Below are positions 18,117-27,446 of a stretch of 64,000 nucleotides of DNA, one piece after another. The DNA lies in contig JAFDVI010000020.1 in the NCBI GenBank assembly GCA_018269055.1, forward strand, positions 62,001 to 126,000. The letters run 5' to 3'. Numbering within the stretch: the stretch's first letter is position 1; each line of letters begins with the position of its first letter. The DNA is from Acidobacteriota bacterium. Its GTDB lineage: Bacteria > Acidobacteriota > Blastocatellia > RBC074. Below the pieces are notes generated by a model. The model worked only from the letters and a program-made list of their open reading frames with translations, searched no databases and was not told where the DNA came from. A program made the translations under genes and the position numbers.

Positions 18117-19433
18117 CTATCCGATCATTTCCAGCCCGCGCATCGTGCCCGTGCTGGTGGCGAATTTGTCCGCCTCGATGCCCAAGCGTTGCAACACGTT
18201 CACGAACAGATTCGGCAGCGGGTAATTGCGCTCGCGGTCAAACGCCAGATGCTGGCCATGTTTGAACCCCCCGCCCGCAAACAACACCGGCAGGTTTGTC
18301 GTGACGTGCGTGTTCGCGTCGCCCATGTTCGTGCCATACAGCACCATCGTGCGGTCGAGCAGCGTATCACCCTGTTCGTTGCAGCCTTTCAAATCCGTGA
18401 ACAGTTTGTCGAGCGCACGCATTTGCAGCCGATCCGCTGCTTCGAACTGGCGCAGTTTTTCTTCCTTCCTGCCGTGGTGCGAAATCGCGTGGTAACTGTC
18501 CGCCATTGTTTCATCGCCAATCGTGATCGCAGGCGAATTCACGCTGTCGAGCATCAAGGCGACAAGGCGCGTCGAATCCGTCTCGAACGCCAGTTTCGCG
18601 AGGTCGTACATCAACCGCACCTTTTCAAAATAATCGCGCGGCTGAGCCGTATCGCTTGGCGGTTCGACGCTGACGATCGGTTTGGGTTTCTGTTCCCATT
18701 CGGCGGCTTGGCCGAGACGTTTTTCCAGATCGCGGACGCCGGTCATGTATTGGTCGAGCCGTTCGCGGTCGCGCGCGCCCAGGTCGCGTTGCAAACGGCG
18801 CGTCTGGTCGGCGACGGAATCCATCACGCTTTGCCCCAACGCCAGCCGCTGCACCTGCGCCTGTACTTCAGCGGGCGTGCCGGTAACGAACATGCGTTTG
18901 AAAATTTCGGAGGGCTTTTCTTCGGAAGGAATCAACACACCGCCGCTCGTCCACGAAAGGCTGTGCTGGCCTTGCTGAATGTTGACGCCGAGCGTCAGCG
19001 ACGGAAAGCGCGTTTGATTGCCAATGTATTCCGCTGCAAATTGATCGAGCGAGATCGTATTGCGAAAACCGCCGCTCGACGGGTGCGGCGCAGCCGTCAG
19101 GAAGCAATTGTCCGCCGGATGCCCGGCGTCTACGTCAGGATGCCAAACTCCGCTGAAGACCGTGAACTGATTGCGATGCGCCTTGAGTTCTTCCAGGTAC
19201 GGAGAAAGTTGATAGTCGAATCCTTTGGAATTCGCCGCCGGAAAGAACTTCCACGGCAACACGCCGAGGTTGTTGCAAATCGCAAAAAAGCGGCGCGGTA
19301 CGGCTTTGCTTTCAGCGCGCGCAAACGCAGGCAGCATCGCGTCCAGCAATGGCAGTGAAAGCGCAACACCGGTTCCGCGCAAAAAGCTTCGGCGTGAAAG
19401 AGCATTTTGCGTTGAGATATTGAGTGATTTCAT
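18117..19433 (-). CDS. DUF1552 family Tat-exported protein
   Basis: The 438-residue product has a twin-arginine signal ([22 protein letters not shown]) and the DUF1552 body, including [37 protein letters not shown]-type SYHAISHHG and [26 protein letters not shown]1552 proteins usually sit beside DUF1592 cytochrome-like proteins in Acidobacteriota and Planctomycetota; the biochemical role is unknown. Here the DUF1592 gene is about 4 kb upstream (23288-25990), separated by accessory genes. ATG 19433 was chosen over 19601 because AGGAGAG precedes it and the Tat signal begins there. Confidence 0.92.
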   Translation of the reverse strand: MKSLNISTQNALSRRSFLRGTGVALSLPLLDAMLPAFARAESKAVPRRFFAICNNLGVLPWKFFPAANSKGFDYQLSPYLEELKAHRNQFTVFSGVWHPDVDAGHPADNCFLTAAPHPSSGGFRNTISLDQFAAEYIGNQTRFPSLTLGVNIQQGQHSLSWTSGGVLIPSEEKPSEIFKRMFVTGTPAEVQAQVQRLALGQSVMDSVADQTRRLQRDLGARDRERLDQYMTGVRDLEKRLGQAAEWEQKPKPIVSVEPPSDTAQPRDYFEKVRLMYDLAKLAFETDSTRLVALMLDSVNSPAITIGDETMADSYHAISHHGRKEEKLRQFEAADRLQMRALDKLFTDLKGCNEQGDTLLDRTMVLYGTNMGDANTHVTTNLPVLFAGGGFKHGQHLAFDRERNYPLPNLFVNVLQRLGIEADKFATSTGTMRGLEMIG

Positions 19434-19566
19434 CGGTTGTCTCTCCTGACAATAGTGAAGATGGGAAATCAAACCACTTGACACGGCGACTAAATACCAC
19501 AACTCACCGCAAGCCGCCATCCAACGGAACAAGCTTCGCCAAAATCTTTCCACCCGAATTCCCTGT

Positions 19567-20082
19567 TTACCGATGCTGGTCAAAAAGGAGCTGATTTCCA
19601 TCCGGGTCTACGGCCATAAAGCTGGCTGGCCCCGTCGAGTTCTCGTCCGCTTCCTTCAGCAACTTTACCCCTTTCGCCTTCAGTTGGCGCTGCAACTCGC
19701 GAATGTCGGTGAACGTGGGCAGATTCTGCGCGTTGCTGTCCCAGCCGGGATTGAAGGTCAGAACGTTTTTCTCAAGCATCCCTTGGAAAAGTCCGATCAC
19801 GTGATCGCCGTTTTTCATAATCAGCCACTTCTGCGCGGCATTGCCCATAAAGACCTTGAAACCGAACTTTTCGTAAAAACTCTTTGAAGCTTCGATATCT
19901 TTAACCGCCAGGCTGATAGAAAAATTGCCGAGTTCCATGCGTTGCTCCTTTTGGTTTGTCGTTGATTGCTGCTGGACAGAAGCGTTGTTGGACAGTTTGG
20001 CGACCTGCTCTCTGCTGTGACTTTCCAAAGGCAGGAAAACAAGGCAACTGACACCAAACAGAAATAAAAGTTTGCCGATCAT
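19567..20082 (-). CDS. VOC-family (glyoxalase-like) protein with possible signal peptide
   Basis: The 171-residue frame begins with a hydrophobic segment like a signal peptide ([14 protein letters not shown]). The VOC core follows from about residue 49: [27 protein letters not shown], then [18 protein letters not shown] second start, ATG 19938, has a perfect AAGGAG six bases ahead and gives the usual cytosolic VOC length of about 123 residues. ATG 20082 also has AAAGGAGA. Both products are plausible; homologues normally begin at the second. It sits 31 bases after the AraC regulator on the same strand, so that regulator may control it. Confidence 0.85.
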   Translation of the reverse strand: MIGKLLFLFGVSCLVFLPLESHSREQVAKLSNNASVQQQSTTNQKEQRMELGNFSISLAVKDIEASKSFYEKFGFKVFMGNAAQKWLIMKNGDHVIGLFQGMLEKNVLTFNPGWDSNAQNLPTFTDIRELQRQLKAKGVKLLKEADENSTGPASFMAVDPDGNQLLFDQHR

Positions 20083-20113
20083 CAGAACTCTCCTTTTTCT
20101 CTCGTTTTAGCAA

Positions 20114-21091
20114 TTATAGCTTCGTTATCGGCAGACAGCCGTAGAGGTCGAACGTTTCCCAACCGATTTGTTCCGGCGTGCGGACGAAGACTTCAAAACC
20201 GGGCGCGTTTGCCGGTTGGTAGCCACTGGCAGGCAGCCAGATTCTGAACAGATATTGCCAGGCAGTTCCCACTGCTGACAGATCTCCCACGCAGTGCAGC
20301 ACTGCAAGGTCTTCGGTTTCAAAGTCACGAATGGTCAGACCGAGTGGTTCGCATTCGCCGCGATCCGGCATTACGAAACTTCGGTTTGACCGCCGCCGAG
20401 ACTCGAGGATTTCTCCGACGATTCCCTGGTCTTCGGCTTTCTTTGGGAAGACCACACCCAGATCGTAGCTGCATTTTTCCGGCGGCGTGACGCTCGGATC
20501 ATCCGAAGACATCCCAATCAAAACCACATCATCCAGATCGGTTTGCCGCTGCGCCAGCCATTTCAGCAAAGAATGGTATGCGTCCATCAGCCGTTCGTTG
20601 CCATAAGAATTAAAGACGCGGAAATATACGTACCGGCACTGATCCAATTTTCCGATACGAACTCGTAACCCTGCCGCCTCCGCGCGACGTTCAAGCTCTT
20701 CGAGAGGGTAAAACACCAAGTCATCCGGCGCTTTGCAAATCTTGCTAATTTCCAGCGCCCCTCGCCGATCCCAGGCGCTGGCGTTGATTCCAAAATGCGC
20801 CTTGAACGCCCGCGAGAATTCGGCCAAGCCTGGAAAGCCGACTTCCAGCGCGATGTCGGTGATCCGTCTCCCTTGGGCAGCTTTCATCCACTGCGCGGCC
20901 CGTTCCAGACGCGCGCGCCGAACGTAATTGTTCACCGTTTCGCCTGTGATTCCCTGAAAAATTCGATGGAAGTGAAAGGAGGAAAAATAGCTAACCTGGG
21001 CGAGTGTTTTCAGCGAAAGATCGCCGTCCAAATGCTGGGCGATGTAATCCAGCACGCGATTGACTCGCTCTTCATAGTAGTTTTTGTTCAT
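20114..21091 (-). CDS. AraC-family regulator with GyrI-like effector domain
   Basis: The 325-residue product has two AraC helix-turn-helix motifs in residues about 1-105: SLKTLAQVSYFSSFHFHRIFQ, and the second ITDIALEVGFPGLAEFSRAFKAHFG. A GyrI-like/effector-binding domain (about 130-325) follows. This is the SoxS/Rob-like order with the DNA-binding domain first and a small-molecule sensing C-terminus. It probably controls its own operon, including the VOC gene directly downstream. The ligand is unknown. Confidence 0.93.
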   Translation of the reverse strand: MNKNYYEERVNRVLDYIAQHLDGDLSLKTLAQVSYFSSFHFHRIFQGITGETVNNYVRRARLERAAQWMKAAQGRRITDIALEVGFPGLAEFSRAFKAHFGINASAWDRRGALEISKICKAPDDLVFYPLEELERRAEAAGLRVRIGKLDQCRYVYFRVFNSYGNERLMDAYHSLLKWLAQRQTDLDDVVLIGMSSDDPSVTPPEKCSYDLGVVFPKKAEDQGIVGEILESRRRSNRSFVMPDRGECEPLGLTIRDFETEDLAVLHCVGDLSAVGTAWQYLFRIWLPASGYQPANAPGFEVFVRTPEQIGWETFDLYGCLPITKL

Positions 21092-21212
21092 CTCAGTCGA
21101 AGCACGAAACCGCAGACGCGGCTAGTGAAATCAACCTCGTAGTCAGAAATACGGATTTAGCCTGCATGAGGTGTATCAAATGCTCGTCGCATGACCCGCA
21201 ATACTCAGATTT

Positions 21213-21677
21213 TCAAAGCCACCGGTGAACCTGAACCATGTAAGCTGAAAATTCTGAGCCGAAAAGTTTCAACAAGACCCGTTCTTCGGGTTTGATTTGA
21301 AATCGGGTCATATAAGCGTAAAAGCCCCAGACGAACAGAAACCCTGGCAAAGACGACCACCAAGCCGCGACTCCAAACAGCACTATCATCATCCCAAGAT
21401 ACATGGGGTTTCGGCTCCAACGATAAATGCCGGACGAAACAATCAATGCAGTTCGTTCGGGCGAAAAGGGACTCATTGTTGTTTTCGCCCGGCGAAACTC
21501 AATGACTCCTGCGCCAACAATCACCCATCCAAGAATTATGACAAGGACTGCAAGTCCCTTGTGTCCGGGGAATGGGACGTTGGCGTTAGGGATGTAAATT
21601 CCGGCTGCCAATATCGCCAACACAAAGATGACGAACAACGCAAGCGGTGGAATACGAAGTTCGAGTCCTTTCATCAT
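21213..21677 (-). CDS. Isoprenylcysteine carboxyl methyltransferase-like membrane protein
   Basis: The 154-residue product has about four hydrophobic segments and the ICMT/PEMT core: LIVSSGIYRWSRNPMYLGMMIVLFG, then EERVLLKLFGSEFSAYMVQVHRWL. The RNPMYLG and EExxL-FG elements bind S-adenosylmethionine in this membrane methyltransferase group. Bacterial members methylate isoprenoid or phospholipid-like substrates, rarely known. The start codon overlaps the tail of a degenerate DUF1592 3' end, and no Shine-Dalgarno is evident. The usual trailing Tyr/Arg residues are partly altered (HRWL). Confidence 0.88.
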   Translation of the reverse strand: MMKGLELRIPPLALFVIFVLAILAAGIYIPNANVPFPGHKGLAVLVIILGWVIVGAGVIEFRRAKTTMSPFSPERTALIVSSGIYRWSRNPMYLGMMIVLFGVAAWWSSLPGFLFVWGFYAYMTRFQIKPEERVLLKLFGSEFSAYMVQVHRWL

Positions 21678-21735
21678 TTATTCCGAATATTCCGAAACAA
21701 CTCACTCTTGATCAGCAAGTAAATAAATAAAGCTT
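21674..21735 (-). pseudogene. Short remnant of a DUF1592 3' end (copy C)
   Basis: In the minus frame ending at 21674 the peptide reads LLIKSELFRNIRNK, against [11 protein letters not shown] at the end of the intact gene at 23288. Only about 10-12 residues match; a short internal duplication (FRN-IRN) is visible. The rest of the frame shows no similarity. Its position downstream of a small gene parallels copy B, which raises the likelihood that the match is not chance. Confidence 0.45.
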
Positions 21736-21890
21736 GATAAGTTCGGATTTGACGAATAGAACATTGAGCCGTTTCCCGTTTCGCGCCGGAACCGTTTGCA
21801 CTGTCAAAAAGACAACGATTAACAGTGTGATCAACCTGTGAACGCCACCGCGCATAAAAGTCATATTGTTTTCTTTCGAGACAAATTTTT

Positions 21891-22202
21891 TCAGCCTCCC
21901 AATAGGTCAACGTGAATATCTAAGGTAGTCCCTGTGGCGAGGTAAGTAGCATTGTTATTACAGTTTCGCTTAAACACCACCGGTTCGTGTGTGTGCTTTT
22001 TCTCTCCCGCTTCCGCCTTGACTTCGACCACGACTTCGCCACCTTCGGGAATCGCAAAATTATTGAGATCCAAGCTCGCTTGCTGGTCAACAGGGTATTC
22101 ATCAGTCCATCCTGAAACGCCGGTATTATTGCTCCATTCCACCCTGAACTTCATAATGAAAGCGCCTTTGTTGATGCATGTTATTTTGTCCACTTCCTGC
22201 AT
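21891..22202 (-). CDS. Small hypothetical protein, 103 aa, predicted all-beta
   Basis: ATG 22202 has AAGGAG seven bases upstream. The product has alternating hydrophobic and polar residues typical of a small beta-sandwich: a KITCINKGAF strand, KFRVEWSNNTGVSGWTDEYPV, a GGEVVVEVKAEAG strand, and a final TTLDIHVDLLGG. There is no signal peptide. I do not know a named family, though the layout resembles small lectin-like or crystallin-like folds; that is inference. It lies between two degenerate DUF1592 3' ends, in AT-richer DNA than its surroundings. Confidence 0.7.
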   Translation of the reverse strand: MQEVDKITCINKGAFIMKFRVEWSNNTGVSGWTDEYPVDQQASLDLNNFAIPEGGEVVVEVKAEAGEKKHTHEPVVFKRNCNNNATYLATGTTLDIHVDLLGG

Positions 22203-22530
22203 ACGATGACTCCTTAAATTGATGGACGAAGATCGAAGCAATCCTCGCCAGGGTTTCTTCAGGCAGCATCGGAAAACCGACCGATGACTTCGCCACCTGC
22301 TGTTCAACACGGGTGATTTGCCTGGCATTAAGACTGCCCAAATCGGCGCCCACGACGATTGTTGGCGAAGCGCCAGGCAATGAAGACTTCGACGATTTCC
22401 GCGCCTGCAAAAACAATGCGAAGCTGGCTTCTGCACGACGCGTTGTGGACGGTTGCTGCCTCGCCACGTACTTTGGCCACCAACGGCGATCCATATTGTG
22501 TTCTTCAACAGGCATTGGTCGTTAGTTTGC
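22203..22530. other. Region with no intact gene upstream of the 103-aa gene
   Basis: Frames on the minus strand are open for long distances (for example 22126-22515) but have Arg/Ser-rich, non-family content and overlap the real start at 22202. It may be decayed coding DNA or a promoter region. I see no repeat or RNA gene here. Confidence 0.4.
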
Positions 22531-22692
22531 TTATTTATTCCGAAACAGTTCGCTCTCAATCATCAATTGAATCAGCGTCTTCACGCCATAACCTTTACTG
22601 GCCGCGCGATCCAGCAACGCTTCGACTTTCGGGCGATCACTGAATTGCCTGGGCGCTGGTCGAAAAGATAATGATCTGATTGGTCAGGTTCG
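22531..22692 (-). pseudogene. Frameshifted remnant of a DUF1592 3' end (copy B)
   Basis: The minus frame ending TAA at 22531-22533 reads [23 protein letters not shown] then [13 protein letters not shown]. The intact gene at 23288 has the near-identical [17 protein letters not shown] and IESDLFRNK. About two bases are lost near 22660, and the preceding frame then continues [10 protein letters not shown], against [10 protein letters not shown] in the intact gene. Similarity stops near 22692, so only about the last 55 codons survive. This is a paralogous, decayed 3' end, not an exact duplication. Confidence 0.8.
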
Positions 22693-22696
22693 GACG

Positions 22697-22936
22697 CTAC
22701 AACGTCGCTGGAACTAACTTGGGAGAAGTGTGTAGGGGTTTTTGTCTCAACACAATGAGCTGTTCCTGCTTTGCCGTAATCAAGGCGTAGGTGTAGCCGT
22801 CCTGCGAAACAAACTCAACTTCATAACCGCCCGTTGGGTGAACTTCGACCACAGCGCCAATTTCACCACGATGTAATTTGTATTTGGGCAGGTCTTCCGT
22901 TAAAGCGACGACATCGAATAACTTGATCTTATCCAT
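22697..22936 (-). CDS. DUF4926 family small protein
   Basis: The 79-residue product is a compact SH3-like beta-barrel of the DUF4926 type: KLFDVVALTEDLPKYKLHRGE, then GAVVEVHPTGGYEVEFVSQDG and a final LIVLRQ strand. The start is ATG 22936, with GAGG upstream. It begins 7 bases after the DUF6883 gene. DUF4926 and DUF6883 genes commonly sit side by side in bacteria, and that arrangement looks like a small accessory or toxin-antitoxin-like pair, but no activity is established. Confidence 0.85.
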   Translation of the reverse strand: MDKIKLFDVVALTEDLPKYKLHRGEIGAVVEVHPTGGYEVEFVSQDGYTYALITAKQEQLIVLRQKPLHTSPKLVPATL

Positions 22937-22943
22937 AACTACC

Positions 22944-23285
22944 TCAACGAGATTTGATTGGATAGCACGTAACCAGCCGTGGAAAATCCTCGGTTGGCCG
23001 CACGTTCCAGGCGCTGAAAAGTTTCGCATGCTTGCCTTGCCAAATCATCTCGAATTCAATTTTATATCGTTGTCCATGCTCATCATTGTCACCCAATTCG
23101 GCCTCATGTGTTCTGACGATTTCACGTAAAACGGCTCGCAGCGCTTCCGCATTTTCCACGGTCAAGCCGAGCATTGACTCGAACAATCGCGCCTTATGTT
23201 TGCCAATTCGGTGCTCCGGGTTCAAGCAGTAGTCACGCAGCTTCCGAATCTCAACAATGGCTTTCTCTGGATTGGGAATCTTCAC
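22944..23285 (-). CDS. DUF6883 family protein
   Basis: The 113-residue product matches the DUF6883 pattern: IPNPEKAIVEIRKLRDYCLN, PEHRIGKHKARLFESMLGL, a DEHGQRYKIEFEM strand and a late DFPRLVTCY. The start codon is GTG 23285, only two bases after the DUF1592 stop, with no Shine-Dalgarno, so its translation is probably coupled to the DUF1592 gene. The partner DUF4926 follows. The base composition is visibly more AT-rich than the DUF1592 gene, suggesting the pair was acquired. Confidence 0.85.
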   Translation of the reverse strand: MKIPNPEKAIVEIRKLRDYCLNPEHRIGKHKARLFESMLGLTVENAEALRAVLREIVRTHEAELGDNDEHGQRYKIEFEMIWQGKHAKLFSAWNVRPTEDFPRLVTCYPIKSR

Positions 23286-23287
23286 GG

Positions 23288-25990
23288 CTATTTATTCCGA
23301 AACAGATCGCTCTCAATAAGCAGGTGAATTAGCGATTTCACGCCGTAGTTCTTAGCCGCAGCCTGGTCAAGCAGTGCTTCGACTTTCGGGCGGTCGCTGA
23401 ATTGCACGGGCGCGCCAGTCGCAAAGATGATCAGTTGATTCGTCAGATTGCGCGCGATTTGCCGTTCGTCTTTGAGCAGCAATTGTTTCAGCTCGCGGAT
23501 GTCGTTAAAGCTTCGCCCATCGGGAAGCGAACCGGAAGCATCTACGGGTTGAATGTACCGAAAAGCAAATTTTTGGCCGTTCTTGCCAACGCCGGGGGCT
23601 TTGTCCCCTTCAGCCAAGGCGCGGTATTTGTCGCGCCAGCCTCCAAACACATCGAAGTTTTCGAGCGCGAACCCTGCCGGGTCAATTTTCGCATGGCAGA
23701 CATTGCAACTTGCGTTGGTGCGATGTTTTTCGAGCTGTTGCCGCAGCGTGGTTGCGCCGCGAATGTCTGGTTCGATGGCAGGCGTGCCAGTCGGTGGAGG
23801 CGGCACGGGTTTACCCAGAATGCGTTCCATCATCCACGCGCCGCGCACGACGGGCGAAGTGGTCGTGCCGTTGGCGGTGACTTTCAGCACGCTGGCCTGG
23901 GTCAGCAATCCGCCGCGCACCGAATCCGGCGGCAACGCGACGCGGCGAATTTGCGAACCTGTGACGCCGGGCAAACCATACAGATCGGCCAGCCGTTCGT
24001 TGATCAGCACGAAATCCGAAGCGATGACATTCCGCGCAGGTAAATTGCCGTGAATGAGTTCGGCGAAAAACGCGCGCGTTTCCGCCGTTGCCGATTCGAC
24101 CAAGTGGTCGTCCAGGTAATAATCCGAATACAGCAACTCATCCGGCGAGGTGATGTTCACCTTGCGCAGATCCAGCCAGTAATCCAGAAACGCATCCACA
24201 AAGCGTTGCGACCGAGAATCGTTAAGAAGACGATCTATTTGCGCTCGCAGTACAGCGGGTTTCCGAAGTGCGGCTTTTGCGGCGAGTTCGCGCAACGTCG
24301 TATCCGGTTCGGAATTCCACAGGAAATAGGACAGCCGCGAAGCCAGCGCGAAATCGTCCAACCGCCCCGGTTTTTCTTTCAGCGTCGTAAATGCAGGCGA
24401 ACACAACACGGCGGAATAAGTGGTAATCATCGCTTCCGTAAAGCTGCCGCTGTTTTTGTGCGCGGCGTCAAAAATTTTCAAAAACCGCGCAGTGTCTTCT
24501 TCGATGGCTTGCGGCGTCGTATGGCGATAAACGCGCCGCAGGAAGTTGCGTAACAACCGTTCAGCATCGGCGTGCGGTTGCGCGGATTTCACGCCGCAAA
24601 CTTTGGTCAATTTCTGGTTGGGATTTTTGGCGCGCTTGGCGGCTTGCGCGTCGGCAGTGTCTTCATCTTCCAGATCGAGCAAAGGCTGCCCTGCGACTGC
24701 GTCTTTGCAATGAATCGGCAAATCGCCGAACAGCAGTTGATGCCCTTTGCCGGGCCAATCCGCTTGGGCGTCATAAATCGGGCCGGTGACTTCCAGCCAG
24801 CGAAACGCTACGCCGGGTTGGCCGTCTTTTTCCGCCAGCGGATTGCGCCAGTTCGGCGGGCGCGAACGAAACAGCCGCACAGCGTCTGGCCGTATGGTTT
24901 CATCCTTCAGCAGATACACCTCGACTTCCTGGACGGAAGCTTCCGGCGACACATCTAGGTTGGCAAGATAGCGCATCTGGCGCGGCGGAACTTCGGCGTA
25001 CAGCGTGATCGGTTCGTGCGTGCGTCCGGGGAAGGCTTCGGTGCGGCTGGGGTGAAACCATTTGTCGCCCGGTTGCGGCCCGGCCCAAAACGAATGCGCC
25101 ATCAAACGCAGTTTGTATTTGCCCGGTGCGGGCGCCTTGAATTGATTGAAACGGATTTCCAGCGGTTCGTAGGAACTGGCAACCACGCCCATGCTTTCCA
25201 GTTCGCGTTTGGCGGGATCGGTTGCGCCGACAGTCATCGGCGCTTTTTTCTCCAGCACGGCAACATCGGCTTCGTTGCCGATGAGTGGAAATGTCGCGCG
25301 TTCGGTGTAGGTGTTGAATTGGGAAAATTCGACGTGCGCGGTGAAGGCGCGTTGTTCACGGGCGTAATACCGTTTGGTCGTCGCTTCGGGCTTTTGTTCT
25401 GACCGGGCGGTTACTTCGCGCAACGCGTATTCCGCCGCAGCCAGATAGCGGCTGATCTGCACGTGCGACACGCCCAGCGCTTCGCCGGATTTGTTGAAGC
25501 GGTAGCGTTCGCCATCTTCGGGCAACAACTCTTTGACCTGCAACCACGGTGCGCCGAGCAAATCGCGCAAGGTGTTTTCGTACTCGTACCGGTTCATTCG
25601 CCGAAGCACGGCCCGGCCTTCCCGGCGAATGCGGGCTTCATCCGCCGCGATCATTGGCGCGGCGAGCGCTTTCAAAAACGCTGTTCGTTCCGCGGCTTCC
25701 GGCTGTGGCGCAGCTTTTGGAGGCATTTCGCCATCACGAACCCGATCATGAACTTTGACCCAGGTGGCAAAGGTCTGTGCGTCGGAAAAGTCGGGGTTGA
25801 GCGCCGTCAAATCCAGATTGCCTTTTTTGGCCGTGGCGTTGTGGCACATGAAGCAATTCGTTTCCAAAAACGCGCGCACATCAACCGCACCGTTCACATC
25901 GGCATTCAGAGGCTGCAAATGCGGATACGCTGCCCAACAAATGCCGATCGTTGCAATGAGAATCGCCAGCAGTTTAAGTCGTGATGTCAT
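23288..25990 (-). CDS. DUF1592-family secreted cytochrome-like protein
   Basis: The 900-residue product has a signal or anchor ([17 protein letters not shown]) and the multi-domain Planctomycete-type cytochrome series: an N-terminal [16 protein letters not shown] with a CxxCH haem motif, DUF1587 around [20 protein letters not shown]1592 ([12 protein letters not shown]), DUF1588 with a second CNVCH motif ([25 protein letters not shown]), and the C-terminal DUF1585. These are exported haem proteins of unknown reaction, usually paired with DUF1552, and electron transfer during complex-carbon use is often supposed. ATG 25990 has GGAG nearby. Its last codons are duplicated in two degenerate copies downstream. 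Confidence 0.92.
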   Translation of the reverse strand: MTSRLKLLAILIATIGICWAAYPHLQPLNADVNGAVDVRAFLETNCFMCHNATAKKGNLDLTALNPDFSDAQTFATWVKVHDRVRDGEMPPKAAPQPEAAERTAFLKALAAPMIAADEARIRREGRAVLRRMNRYEYENTLRDLLGAPWLQVKELLPEDGERYRFNKSGEALGVSHVQISRYLAAAEYALREVTARSEQKPEATTKRYYAREQRAFTAHVEFSQFNTYTERATFPLIGNEADVAVLEKKAPMTVGATDPAKRELESMGVVASSYEPLEIRFNQFKAPAPGKYKLRLMAHSFWAGPQPGDKWFHPSRTEAFPGRTHEPITLYAEVPPRQMRYLANLDVSPEASVQEVEVYLLKDETIRPDAVRLFRSRPPNWRNPLAEKDGQPGVAFRWLEVTGPIYDAQADWPGKGHQLLFGDLPIHCKDAVAGQPLLDLEDEDTADAQAAKRAKNPNQKLTKVCGVKSAQPHADAERLLRNFLRRVYRHTTPQAIEEDTARFLKIFDAAHKNSGSFTEAMITTYSAVLCSPAFTTLKEKPGRLDDFALASRLSYFLWNSEPDTTLRELAAKAALRKPAVLRAQIDRLLNDSRSQRFVDAFLDYWLDLRKVNITSPDELLYSDYYLDDHLVESATAETRAFFAELIHGNLPARNVIASDFVLINERLADLYGLPGVTGSQIRRVALPPDSVRGGLLTQASVLKVTANGTTTSPVVRGAWMMERILGKPVPPPPTGTPAIEPDIRGATTLRQQLEKHRTNASCNVCHAKIDPAGFALENFDVFGGWRDKYRALAEGDKAPGVGKNGQKFAFRYIQPVDASGSLPDGRSFNDIRELKQLLLKDERQIARNLTNQLIIFATGAPVQFSDRPKVEALLDQAAAKNYGVKSLIHLLIESDLFRNK

Positions 25991-26065
25991 CTTTTCTCCG
26001 CCTTGAATTTGACGATAAACGAATCGTTTACAACAGACAGCGAATCCCGTCTGTATGAAGAGAGG

Positions 26066-26121
26066 AACCACAAAAGCTCAAAAATCACAAAAACCTGATG
26101 GAGTTTGCGATTTTTGTGGTT
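26066..26121. repeat. Inverted repeat of the AACCACAAAA type
   Basis: AACCACAAAAGCTCAAAAATCACAAA pairs with TTTGCGATTTTTGTGGTT with an 8-base internal insert. It lies between the DUF1592 and enolase-superfamily genes. The same AACCACAAAA arm recurs at 62009-62075, and a related ACCACAGAG form occurs at 58327-58393. Confidence 0.6.
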
Positions 26122-26195
26122 GTATTTTTTCTTACTCAACTGCAAACCGTTATAAGTGAGAACGTGCCGCGTCGCCAAACCATTTGCGCGTTTTG

Positions 26196-27431
26196 CTACC
26201 AATTGGTGATTGATCCATCCGGTCGCCGGAACGTCGTAATCGGGTGATTGCGTTTGGTAAATTCCGCCGTCAACTTCAATTTCGACGCATCGAATTCCAC
26301 GCCCAACCCGGGGCGTTCATTCGGCCAGATTTTCCCGTTTTTGAAATCGAAGGATTTGGGCAAGTAATCAATGTTGTCTACTTTATAGACTCCTGCAATT
26401 TCCATCATCACGGGGCCGGAAAACGAAGCGCAGACGTGGGCGAGAGCCGCTTCACTGACCGGCCCGGTGAAATGCGGAATCAAACCGACATAATGCGTTT
26501 CGCACATCGCCGCCAGCTTGACGTATTCCGTGATGCCGCCGCAGTTCGGAATCGAGACGCGGTTGTAATCAATCAGGTGCTGTTCGATCAATTCGTTGAT
26601 GTCCCAACGCGTGCCGTGCTGTTCGCCCACGGCAATCGGCACTTTCACCTGTTTGCGCAATTCACGGTACACCGCGTTGTTTTCGGAACGAATCAGGTCT
26701 TCGCAAAAATACGGCTCCAGCGGTTCCAGTAAAGTGCTTAGCCGAACGGCGTCGGGAAAATCCAGCCGCGTATGGTAATCAATTGCCCAATCAGCATCCG
26801 GGCCAATGGCGTCCCGAATCTGTTGGCAATGCTCGAAACTTTTCCGCACCATCCGCTGCGAAATGAACGCCTCGTTATTTCCGGGATCAACAACCGAAGT
26901 GCGAAAGGCGCGAAAGCCTGCTTCGATGGTCGCCTTGGCGTTTTCCTTGACGCCGCCTGGAACGCGAATCGCGCCCGTCGAATAACACTCGATGTATTCC
27001 CGCGACTGACCACCCAGCAGTTGCCAGACCGGCACGCCCAACGCTTTGCCCTTGATGTCCCACAACGCCATGTCAATCGCGCCAATCGCGTGCAGCTTTT
27101 CCCGCCCCGCAGGATAAAAGCGCCCACGCATCATCAATTGCCAGCAGTGGTCAATGCGCGACGGGTCTTCGCCAATGACCATTTCCGCGCACTCCCGAAT
27201 TCCGTCTACGTAACCGCCTTCGCCGATTCCTGTAATGCCCGCGTCGGTTTCGACCACGACGATGTGCATGCTTTGATTGGCCATCGGGCGTGAAAGCGGC
27301 GATTCGTAATAGCGCACCTTCGTGATTTTCATTTTGGGCAATGAAGCGGCCAAGGTTTTCGACAAGGATGCGCTCAGCCAAACCCCTGCCGCGCCAAGCA
27401 CGGATGATTTGAGAAAGTGACGACGATTCAT
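26196..27431 (-). CDS. Tat-exported enolase-superfamily (mandelate racemase/MLE-like) enzyme
   Basis: The 411-residue product has a Tat signal (MNRRHFLKSSVLGAAGVW) and the enolase-superfamily core. An N-terminal capping domain precedes the metal ligands Asp in DWAIDYH, Glu in PYFCEDL, and Glu in PIAVGEQHG; a His lies in LIPHFTGP. These dissociate a proton alpha to a carboxylate. The set resembles sugar-acid dehydratases rather than mandelate racemase. Export of such an enzyme is unusual and worth noting. Its TG-rich 5' leader contains a long inverted repeat. It lies downstream of a GH2 gene on the same strand. Confidence 0.9.
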   Translation of the reverse strand: MNRRHFLKSSVLGAAGVWLSASLSKTLAASLPKMKITKVRYYESPLSRPMANQSMHIVVVETDAGITGIGEGGYVDGIRECAEMVIGEDPSRIDHCWQLMMRGRFYPAGREKLHAIGAIDMALWDIKGKALGVPVWQLLGGQSREYIECYSTGAIRVPGGVKENAKATIEAGFRAFRTSVVDPGNNEAFISQRMVRKSFEHCQQIRDAIGPDADWAIDYHTRLDFPDAVRLSTLLEPLEPYFCEDLIRSENNAVYRELRKQVKVPIAVGEQHGTRWDINELIEQHLIDYNRVSIPNCGGITEYVKLAAMCETHYVGLIPHFTGPVSEAALAHVCASFSGPVMMEIAGVYKVDNIDYLPKSFDFKNGKIWPNERPGLGVEFDASKLKLTAEFTKRNHPITTFRRPDGSITNW

Positions 27432-27446
27432 TTTTTGCCTTTTTCT

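Noticed and set aside
17925-19358. A 477-codon open frame on the plus strand
   Set aside because: It is antisense to the DUF1552 and sulfatase genes, has Arg/His-rich composition and no motif or ribosome site, and is a shadow of their codon pattern.
22126-22515. A 129-codon minus-strand frame in the accessory region
   Set aside because: It overlaps the well-supported 103-residue gene in another frame and has Arg/Ser-rich, non-family sequence. A decayed gene is possible but not shown.
21674-23290. A canonical integrative element with attachment sites
   Set aside because: The repeated DUF1592 ends are diverged and of unequal length, and no integrase gene is present, so exact att sites cannot be claimed.
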